A stretch of DNA of 46,145 bases from Oscillospiraceae bacterium (GTDB lineage Bacteria; Bacillota; Clostridia; Oscillospirales; Ruminococcaceae), in contig WRHO01000012.1 of assembly GCA_009783205.1 (NCBI GenBank), positions 1 through 46,145 of the forward strand, written 5' to 3'. This document shows positions 41,101-46,145 of this stretch, piece after piece. The notes under the pieces are model-generated. The model saw only the letters and a list, made by a program, of their open reading frames with translations. It searched no databases and was not told where the DNA came from. The translations under genes were made by a program, and so were the position numbers. Positions within the stretch are counted from its first letter, which is position 1. Each line of letters opens with the position of its first letter.

Positions 41101-43690
41101 CCCCTATGTTATAATCGAGGAATTCGAGAGTCTTTTGCCCCGATTGTAACACGTTACAGCATACGCAGCCGGGTCTGTTCGGCCAATCCCAGTCGGCTTC
41201 ACATTCCGGGTTCCAGTGTGCGTAAAATTGAATCGTTATTTTGCGAGTCCAACCCGCGTATACCGTTATATCCTCCGTGAGCTTTAAACCGTCGTTCCAT
41301 TCTTTTGTACACTCTTCATCGGAAAACCACCCCGTAAACTGATAATTCTTACGAGTAGGCGCGGATATAGTCTGTGTGTTGTTAGCGGTGTTATTGTAGA
41401 GCTGTTTGCCGGTTCCGCCGTTCGGAACTCTCCTTGTTCCGCCGCCGGTTCCGCCGTTAGCGTCAAATGTAATCTGATACGTGCGAAGGGTACCGTCGTC
41501 AACGCTTAATACCCTCTCCTTTGTTATAGGGTCGTCATCAACTATAAGCCAACCGGCGTAGAGCGTTGTATCGCCCTCCAATATATCCTTTGTTGTGCCG
41601 CCGGTGTTCCAACGCTTTAAGAGGGTGTCCTCTTTAAACCAACCGGGTGCGTTTGACGACTCATTTGCGAGAATATTCCTTTTTGCAACCAACCCCGTCA
41701 AGGTCGACGATATCGCGTCAATACGCGCCGCCGTTGTTTCGAGAGTTTTGCCGGTAGGCGCAACATATCTGAACGGTGTATAGTTTGCGGGGGTGTTCAA
41801 ATCGGTTACATGGTCAACCTTTCCGAGTACATAAGAAACCTCATAAGACGGAACCCAATGTGCGTATAATGTGAAATCCACGTTTTTCGCGGGAGTTCCG
41901 ACAATTGCCGTTGCACCCGAGCCGGAGGAGAATACCCATTTTTCGTTTTCACCTTCGGGCCCGTTCGGGCCTTCGGGCGTCGGGTACCAACCCTCGAGCG
42001 ACCATATAAACCCGTGACGGTTTACATCATATCCCGCCGTTCCCGTATTCACCATAACGGGATTTCCCTCGTCGTCCGTTCCGTCCTCAAGCTTGAAGCC
42101 TCGGCAACAGGGGTTTGTAGCGGCGGTTGTGCCGTATGAGCAAAGAGTGTCCCAATAAGGACAGGTTAAGGGAGCCATGAGCGGGGTCATTGTGTCGGGG
42201 TCGATAATAGGCTCGCCCGTATCCTCGTCAATTATCGGAAGCCCGGTATCTTCATCAATAAACGGGTCTCCCGAATCCGGGTCCATAATCGGTTCGCCCG
42301 TATCCTCGTCAACCACGACAACCAAGTTTGGTTTACGGTAATTTGCGCTCGACGCCGTGGGCGCCTGTACATATGTCGGGTTAATACGGTTTCCGGTTAA
42401 AACGGTTGAAGGTATCGGCTTACCGGCAATAGGTCTTTGTGCCGCGGTAAGCTTATCCGGACCCGCCGATGAACCGGAGGTGGGCGGGGTATATCCCGCA
42501 AAGTTATAATCAAAGGTAACGTCAACCTGTCTCTCCCAATGTGCATATAGGGTTAGGTTGCCTATATTTTCCGGTATTCTGTCTTTATTCATGTCCCATT
42601 TGCGATTTTCGCCTTCAACATCTATGTCGTCATATGTCGCGTCTAAGTACCACCCGAGAAATTCCCAACCCGCGTTTTGGCGATTAGGTCTGTTGGTAGT
42701 CACCATGTTTTCCGGTCTGAAATCGTTGGGAATACGGAATTTGTCCAAAACCTGTATCTCGTGACCTAAATCAATGGCGGTTGTTCCGGAGCCTCTGACG
42801 ATATTTAAAAAATACCTGTTCGGATTCTCGCCGTCAACCGTAGTATTTTCGAGAACCTTTTCGCTTAAAGCGTCATTAAGAGGGTAGTTTTCATAGTTGA
42901 GGTCGAACCTTACATTGTTCGCCGGTATCCACCCCGCAAAAAGGTTGAGCGGCGAGCTTATAACGGAGTTTGCAACAAAAGGCACCTTCAACTCCGAATC
43001 GGTATACCATTTGTCGAACAGAAAATCCTTTGTACGCGGCGCGCCCGTTCTGACGTTTTGTACCGCGCTTCTGTGCGTTGAAATTAAATCGGGGTCAAAT
43101 GTATCGTGGTCATAATTCGCAAGCGTCGTTAGATTTGCATTGGCGGCGATTTGAGCCTGCATCGCGGTGGATAACGCTTCGCCGTCGGGAAGTCTGTTGT
43201 CATAAACCTCTTTAAACCGTTCAAAGCTTAATGCCGAAGGGTTTTTAATGTCCTTTGGCAAAACCTCTGAATAATTAAAAGAAGCACCATGTAATGTTTT
43301 CCAACGTAAGTAAAGGTTTGTGTTCGCATAGACGCGGGAAACATTCGCGGTAGTTCCCGTACCGAAGACCCAAGCCGTTCCGGTACACGACGGGTTGTCA
43401 AACCATTGCGGAGTAGCGTCAAGGATATAATCCGGCCGAATGACGTTCGCGCCGCTCGTATTTGCGGCAATAGGATAAGCATCCGTTCCGCTCGTGGGGA
43501 TAGTCCCCCCGTCTGCAACTATTCGCGTTGCCGGGCCCGCTACGCCGTCTAATGTGCCGGTACCTCCGTTCATGTAAAATGTTACGGTATGTCCCGTTTG
43601 TGACGCAAAGACCGCGTTTGTCGGGATTAAGGTAAACGCCATCGCTATTACCAAGAATAACGACACAACCCTGTTCCTTGTCCTTTTCAT
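38138..43690 (-). CDS. Giant secreted InlB-type B-repeat surface protein with degenerate dockerin-like tail
   Basis: This is an 1850-residue protein. A signal peptide (1 to about 30, VVSLFLVIAMAFTL...VFAS) is followed by about nine InlB/Listeria-Bacteroides B-repeats. Each begins with a strand like VTFYMNGG, ITFDANGG, VEFNAG or VSFNFG and ends with a W-x-x-P-x-C or LYAGW/LYAHW motif. Cys clusters lie near 515-545, 840-860 and 900-915. A short tandem DEDTGEPI repeat covers about 455-500. The end has a Thr/Gly/Asp-rich tract (about 1597-1750) and two repeats reading PTIFCFIEILLYLVKMPS and PTIFCGIEILLYIVGLPT. The latter match the second half of dockerin repeats, with the calcium-binding aspartate replaced by Cys. 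There is no LPxTG anchor. It is probably an adhesin or scaffold-bound surface protein. Confidence 0.82.
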   Translation of the reverse strand: MKRTRNRVVSLFLVIAMAFTLIPTNAVFASQTGHTVTFYMNGGTGTLDGVAGPATRIVADGGTIPTSGTDAYPIAANTSGANVIRPDYILDATPQWFDNPSCTGTAWVFGTGTTANVSRVYANTNLYLRWKTLHGASFNYSEVLPKDIKNPSALSFERFKEVYDNRLPDGEALSTAMQAQIAANANLTTLANYDHDTFDPDLISTHRSAVQNVRTGAPRTKDFLFDKWYTDSELKVPFVANSVISSPLNLFAGWIPANNVRFDLNYENYPLNDALSEKVLENTTVDGENPNRYFLNIVRGSGTTAIDLGHEIQVLDKFRIPNDFRPENMVTTNRPNRQNAGWEFLGWYLDATYDDIDVEGENRKWDMNKDRIPENIGNLTLYAHWERQVDVTFDYNFAGYTPPTSGSSAGPDKLTAAQRPIAGKPIPSTVLTGNRINPTYVQAPTASSANYRKPNLVVVVDEDTGEPIMDPDSGDPFIDEDTGLPIIDEDTGEPIIDPDTMTPLMAPLTCPYWDTLCSYGTTAATNPCCRGFKLEDGTDDEGNPVMVNTGTAGYDVNRHGFIWSLEGWYPTPEGPNGPEGENEKWVFSSGSGATAIVGTPAKNVDFTLYAHWVPSYEVSYVLGKVDHVTDLNTPANYTPFRYVAPTGKTLETTAARIDAISSTLTGLVAKRNILANESSNAPGWFKEDTLLKRWNTGGTTKDILEGDTTLYAGWLIVDDDPITKERVLSVDDGTLRTYQITFDANGGTGGGTRRVPNGGTGKQLYNNTANNTQTISAPTRKNYQFTGWFSDEECTKEWNDGLKLTEDITVYAGWTRKITIQFYAHWNPECEADWDWPNRPGCVCCNVLQSGQKTLEFLDYNIGDTHYLTKFTEINQGGVAVNPITEGNKNGLLDGHTAISWCLCGDPECKDDDCVWDFTKQINTDIKYTTGEKAGEDILVEEDDMLYLRLYINAEKAIQVRYNLNWPEGTGEPPPPGLAEDHWRKGFLTTSTGSGANIEYYEILNQISKSSTIPTPPSTYLSAASNKGNNMNVPQTKEVWTFVGWYTAPQEANNLNAEEAFKFGASGAGTLVDANTILYAGWEKGFSVEFNAGALSQGEKVDVPSTLFLGINKVITNPNPTNDPNNDPKRDGKRFTAWYIDKECTVPWSWSKVVDKDIIEAYAKDDVITLYAGWINVYNVSFNFGTNITNPEPILVEEGGKVTNPILPPRDGYAWGGWYRDEESAKEDVLDQSKRWDLQNDVVVEDIILHGGWVKRYNVSFEYNYPENYKGSAGVPYNVQQVWDGAHFGKFAENNFYITRVTKPVNIPGYSFVGWYSEPYTLNKDDNLPVEFLSASPWVFSKDYINLKDGDERKESGKFTLYACWTTKDNVNPLLEKLEDIEKAAEEATPTNAKTVEVNMFNGVKTWYDMPKVVLEIIKDKNVNLDLLFPYDGYTLHIRGTGLTVTPRNYNLSLNIEYGIGIEEPPCPWILAPATKAATENKYVDERNRPIWQMNIVDCRSILYAVTLEPKVAKDNHFGKWEYAIMTNRSGSYFYESAFSKLDNDGSFTFVILTNTNEHIIVFNDTSSAIILCEVCKNDVDRCTCPPETTATTAVTTTPSITTSTSESVTVTTGTGTVTTDTTGTGTITTDTTGTGTVTTDTTGTDTVTTDTTGTDTATTDTTGTGTVTTDSTGTDTDTTATTGTGTVTTDTTGAGTDTTDTTGTGTDTTDTTDATGTGTDDTTDTTDSTGTDTSDTETGTGTSASTSTSIGTVTTTPPITTDPSETTESTEPPEPKYGVISNEGEGEGAPTIFCFIEILLYLVKMPSNAANNPAAILSPEGEAAGEPTIFCGIEILLYIVGLPTYKTLG
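38500..38870. repeat. Tandem Thr/Gly-coding minisatellite
   Basis: About a dozen imperfect 30-base units (CCTGTTGTGTCTGTTGTAAC plus a GGTACCCGTG-like end) encode GTGTVTTDTT on the minus strand. The same DNA also leaves a long open frame on the plus strand, rich in VPVPVVSVV, which is an artefact. The unit length is a multiple of three, so copy-number changes keep the frame. Confidence 0.8.
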
Positions 43691-43742
43691 TAATGAAATC
43701 CTCCTGTTTTATATTTAATATTTAAGACTATATATGAAATAT

Positions 43743-43771
43743 ATTATAGCAAATCAAAATAATAAAGTCAA
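43743..43771 (-). promoter_or_regulatory. Promoter of the giant surface-protein gene
   Basis: On the minus strand TTGACT (43771-43766) and a perfect TATAAT (43748-43743) are 17 bases apart. The leader of about 45 bases ends in AGGAGG before the ATG at 43690. Confidence 0.75.
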
Positions 43772-43817
43772 TACATTTTTATAAATATAAAAATTTCTGT
43801 CTCTTTTTTTAATTCGC

Positions 43818-43846
43818 TTGAATTATTATCCAACCTGTGATATTAT
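43818..43846 (+). promoter_or_regulatory. Promoter of apbE (possible leaderless mRNA)
   Basis: TTGAAT (43818-43823) and TATTAT (43841-43846) are 17 bases apart. Only seven bases separate the -10 box from the ATG at 43854 and no Shine-Dalgarno is present, so the transcript would begin at or next to the start codon. Confidence 0.5.
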
Positions 43847-43853
43847 GTATAGT

Positions 43854-44894
43854 ATGAAAAAATATATAAAAAGAATCACATATTTGTTTTTTTTCGCGAC
43901 TCTTTTCGCGACTCTTCTGCCGGCGGCAACGGGCTGTATGCGCGGCAATAACGCGCCGCCCTTGAACGAAATCACGGAAAAGACGGCGTTTTCGATGGAT
44001 ACCGTTGCAAAAATAACGGTATACGGCGATTCCGAGGTTGCCGAGGTCGCTATTGTTGCGGCATTTGAGCGTTTGGAGCGACTCGACGAAGTGTTCAATT
44101 ATTACAACCCGGAAAGCGAATTGAGCCATATTAACGCGACCGCATACGGAAAAGCCACAGAAATCGGCGACGATATGTACGAAATGATTCGGGCGGGGTT
44201 GATTTGTTCAAAGGTGACCGACGGCGCGTTTGATATATCTCTCGGTTTACTGATTGATTTATGGGGCGATGAGAAAACGCCGTCAAAAAGCGTTATCGAG
44301 TTGTTATTGCCTAAGCTCGGGTATGAAAATATTGTTGTAAAAGACGAAAACGGACTTCGCACCGTTGAATACCTTAACGAATCGGTAAAAATACACTTCG
44401 GCGCAATCGCCAAGGGGTACGCGGTCGATGAGCTTATACTCGTTCTGTCGGAAAAAGGCGTGAAATCGGCAATGGTAGACATAGGCGGAGAAATAGGAGT
44501 TATCGGCGAATCTCCGCATGAAGACGGATTATGGCGGGTAGGCATAAGAGACCCCTTTAACACGGGGGAGATTATCGAAACAATTAAATTGAGCGAGGGT
44601 TATGCGGTCGCGACGAGCGGTAACTATGAACGGGGGGAGCATATTTTCGACCCGAAAACGGGTTTCCCCGTTGATATTGACTATTCGGCGGTAACCGTTG
44701 TCGGGTCGTCGGGTACAAAAGCCGACGCTTTCGCAACTGCGTTTTTTGTAACGGGGATTGAGAATTGTACAGAGGAAATGGGGTACGCTTGTGTTATCTG
44801 CGTTGATAAAGAAGGAAATGTCGGCGGTGATTGTTCCGTCAATTGTAATCATGATGTTGTTTATAGCGGCGGTGGCGGCACAGCTTTGGATTAA
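43854..44894 (+). CDS. apbE: FAD:protein FMN transferase (lipoprotein)
   Basis: The protein of 346 residues starts with a lipoprotein signal, KKYIKRITYLFF...LPAATGC, with the lipobox cysteine near residue 28. The mature part is ApbE, which transfers FMN from FAD to a threonine of its target protein outside the membrane. GAFDISLGLLIDLWG, HFGAIAKGYAVDELI, MVDIGGEIGVIG and TSGNYERG...HIFDPKTG are the family motifs, and KADAFATAFFVTG holds the metal-binding aspartate. The frame extends upstream to 43818 but the lipoprotein signal fits the ATG at 43854. It overlaps the next gene by 68 bases. With its two neighbours it looks like a flavin-transfer/extracellular electron transfer cluster. Confidence 0.92.
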   Translation: MKKYIKRITYLFFFATLFATLLPAATGCMRGNNAPPLNEITEKTAFSMDTVAKITVYGDSEVAEVAIVAAFERLERLDEVFNYYNPESELSHINATAYGKATEIGDDMYEMIRAGLICSKVTDGAFDISLGLLIDLWGDEKTPSKSVIELLLPKLGYENIVVKDENGLRTVEYLNESVKIHFGAIAKGYAVDELILVLSEKGVKSAMVDIGGEIGVIGESPHEDGLWRVGIRDPFNTGEIIETIKLSEGYAVATSGNYERGEHIFDPKTGFPVDIDYSAVTVVGSSGTKADAFATAFFVTGIENCTEEMGYACVICVDKEGNVGGDCSVNCNHDVVYSGGGGTALD

Positions 44895-45177
44895 TCGCGC
44901 CGAGCTTGCACAACCGATTGCCCGAATACAACAAAACGGCGTTTTATTGTATGAACTGCCGCTGTCGGGTGAGGTTGACATTAAGCTGAACGGTAATATC
45001 GTTCGTATACAAAACGGTAAAATCGGAGTGGTACAAGCCGATTGTGCCGATATGGTTTGCATGAAAATGGGGTTTATCGGCGGCGGGTTGCCGATAATAT
45101 GCCTCCCGAACAGATTAGAGGTGCGGATTGTTGAAAACAAAACGGGTTTATCGGACATAGACGGTATTACGGGATGA
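44827..45177 (+). CDS. NusG domain II-containing membrane-anchored protein
   Basis: This is a protein of 116 residues. One N-terminal membrane helix (IVPSIVIMMLFIAAVAAQL) leads to a NusG-II-like beta-barrel domain, with VDIKLNGNIVRIQNGKIGVV, DCADMVCMKMGFI and the final ICLPNRLEVRIV, the usual signature of this small family. The two cysteines before GFI are conserved in it. The start is uncertain. The GTG at 44827 has GAAGGA 10 bases upstream; the ATG at 44818 has that site too close. The gene overlaps apbE by 68 bases and the next gene by 4. Partners of ApbE with this domain are typical of Firmicutes flavin-transfer loci. Confidence 0.8.
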   Translation: MIVPSIVIMMLFIAAVAAQLWINRAELAQPIARIQQNGVLLYELPLSGEVDIKLNGNIVRIQNGKIGVVQADCADMVCMKMGFIGGGLPIICLPNRLEVRIVENKTGLSDIDGITG

Positions 45178-45674
45178 GGAAGCCTTTAAAAAAAACGATA
45201 ACATTAGCGTTGTTGACCGCCGTCTCGTTAATACTTTTTACGGTCGAAATGCAATTCCCGCCCCTGACCCCGTTTCCGTGGATTAAAATAGGACTCGCCA
45301 ATACAATAACCCTTTTCATTTTGTACAGACGGGGCTTCACCGCGCTTGACGCCTTTTTGGTTGTGATTGCGCGAGTTTTGCTCGCCGCGCTCATAACCGG
45401 AAGCCCGACCGCATTATTGTTCAGCTTTTGCGGCGGAATTGCGGCGGTTACGGCAATGTTGGCTTTTATAAAGACGGTATCGGGAAAAAAACCGCCCCCC
45501 GCTATCACAAGCGTTGCGGGAGCGTTGGCGCATAATATAACACAAATTGCGATTGCCGTATTTGTTTACGGCGGTTTCGGCGTATTGATGTATCTGCCGG
45601 CTCTTATCATCGGCGGGATAATGTCCGGGGTGATTACCGGACTTGTCACAACGGTTGTTTTAAAGCGGCTTTAG
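45174..45674 (+). CDS. Gx-transporter family membrane protein (heptaprenyl diphosphate synthase component I-like)
   Basis: The protein is 166 residues with five membrane segments. EMQFPPLTPFPWIKIGLANTITL near the start and ALITGSPTALLFSFCGGI are the family pattern of the proteins annotated as Gx transporter or heptaprenyl diphosphate synthase component I. They resemble small-molecule (ECF-type) substrate-binding membrane proteins and are commonly encoded next to ApbE and NusG-II genes. A role in moving a quinone or flavin precursor is inference. The ATG overlaps the upstream stop (ATGA), so it is coupled to the NusG-II gene. Confidence 0.85.
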   Translation: MRKPLKKTITLALLTAVSLILFTVEMQFPPLTPFPWIKIGLANTITLFILYRRGFTALDAFLVVIARVLLAALITGSPTALLFSFCGGIAAVTAMLAFIKTVSGKKPPPAITSVAGALAHNITQIAIAVFVYGGFGVLMYLPALIIGGIMSGVITGLVTTVVLKRL

Positions 45675-45712
45675 ATGTTCACTTTAGAGAGAAAAAAGAA
45701 AGAGAGAAAAAA

Positions 45713-46078
45713 ATGGACTTAAACTATGACGATATAAACAATATTGACTTTATTAAAAAGCAGATTGAATCGGTTACAAGGGTATCGCGGGTTCATGTTA
45801 ATAGGATAATCGCGCTTATATCTATGCTCGAAGCCGCAGACGACGGCGAAAAAAACGGCGATATTATTTCCGATTTAAGGCTATGCTGTTATAAGCTTTT
45901 ATCGCAAAATATGAATATGATGTATCTTTACTCGGAGGAAATGACCGGCTCGGGGTCGGTCATTGACGCGGCGGAGTTTATGAAAGGAATAGTCGGCGAA
46001 TGTACAAAAATGCTCGAATCGTTTAATGTAAAGCTACAGCTTAAGGGGCCTTCCAAAAACCTCCCGGATATGTTATAA
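45713..46078 (+). CDS. Histidine-kinase-like DHp-domain protein without an ATPase domain
   Basis: This 121-residue protein is helical and resembles the dimerisation and phosphotransfer region of sensor kinases: FIKKQIESVTRVSRVHVNRIIALISMLEAAD, with a histidine in the H-box-like position (RVHVNRI), then a second helix (ISDLRLCCYKLLSQNMNMMYLYSEEM). The frame stops after NLPDML, where a kinase would enter its ATP-binding domain, and another gene begins 18 bases later. It may be a truncated kinase or a stand-alone phosphotransfer protein. It lies 38 bases after the Gx-type gene, with AGAGAGAAAAAA as a weak ribosome site, and so may be part of that cluster. The match is by pattern only. Confidence 0.5.
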   Translation: MDLNYDDINNIDFIKKQIESVTRVSRVHVNRIIALISMLEAADDGEKNGDIISDLRLCCYKLLSQNMNMMYLYSEEMTGSGSVIDAAEFMKGIVGECTKMLESFNVKLQLKGPSKNLPDML

Positions 46079-46096
46079 TGTAAAAGGGTGATAAAA

Positions 46097-46145
46097 ATGT
46101 TACAATTAGATTTGTTAGCGGAAGATAAACGCTTAACACGGCTCA
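46097..46145 (+). CDS. Start of an unidentified gene (runs off right edge)
   Basis: An ATG at 46097, preceded by AAAGGGTGA, opens a frame reading MLQLDLLAEDKRLTRL before the window ends. It is too short to identify. It follows the DHp-like gene by 18 bases and is probably in the same transcript. Confidence 0.4.
   Translation, partial: MLQLDLLAEDKRLTRL

Noticed and set aside
1-46145. tRNA and rRNA genes, reverse transcriptase, toxin-antitoxin pairs, transposases
   Set aside because: No T-loop-like consensus, rRNA block or matching protein motifs were noticed on either strand.

Overview
The window looks like the chromosome of an anaerobic, spore-forming, Gram-positive clostridium (Bacillota, Clostridia). 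The signs are the infC-rpmI-rplT operon with an AUU-initiated infC, strong Shine-Dalgarno sites, a SpoVT-derived domain, spore-surface-type genes, dockerin-like and InlB-type surface proteins, and an ApbE/NusG-II/Gx-transporter cluster. The species cannot be named from the sequence. By eye the first 18 kb is more AT-rich than the housekeeping part to the right.

Region 1 (1-7.4 kb) is a cell-envelope polymer locus. The start of a family-2 glycosyltransferase reads out of the left edge on the minus strand. A 5'-truncated methyltransferase remnant follows, then a tightly overlapping plus-strand operon: a YidC-CDP-glycerol glycerophosphotransferase fusion, a membrane sulfatase/phosphoglycerol-transferase-like enzyme, a GT-C-like membrane protein, a membrane-anchored discoidin-like protein, and a THUMP-type rRNA methyltransferase. 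A strong hairpin terminator closes it.

Region 2 (7.5-17.1 kb) is accessory DNA. A minus-strand large serine recombinase carries a C-terminus that is recognisably the C-terminal four fifths of the sporulation regulator SpoVT. Divergent from it runs a four-gene coupled operon: a second serine recombinase without a zinc ribbon, a small protein that resembles that recombinase's own C-terminal domain, a ParB/KorB-HTH-like protein and a ParB-N-like protein. Then come a small conserved gene and an XRE regulator around a repeat-rich divergent promoter, a 210-bp non-coding block made almost entirely of inverted repeats, and a probable restriction endonuclease next to a broken cytosine methyltransferase.

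Region 3 (17.1-18.6 kb) holds two divergent genes that share an N-terminal module of spore-surface type and mirror-image promoter motifs. One of them is fused to a DUF6273-like domain.

Region 4 (18.6-31 kb) is housekeeping: the infC leader with infC-rpmI-rplT, a SpoU-type RNA methyltransferase invaded by heptamer repeats, topA, a DUF975 membrane protein, lysA, ilvE, a secreted dockerin/Cthe_2159-type carbohydrate-binding protein, and glyS. Two copies of a palindromic MITE-like repeat lie between genes here.

Region 5 (31-38 kb) is a minus-strand operon of two FtsX/MacB-type ABC transporters around a CPBP membrane protease. Region 6 (38.1-43.7 kb) is a single 1850-codon secreted InlB-repeat protein ending in a Thr-rich repeat tract and two degenerate dockerin-like repeats. 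Region 7 (43.8-46.1 kb) is apbE, a NusG-II domain protein, a Gx-type transporter, a histidine-kinase-like DHp protein and the first codons of another gene.

The items most worth a second look are the recombinase-SpoVT fusion, the recombinase/split-ParB operon, the hairpin island at 15.1-15.3 kb and the YidC-glycerophosphotransferase fusion. All family assignments are from reading motifs by eye; no database search was run.
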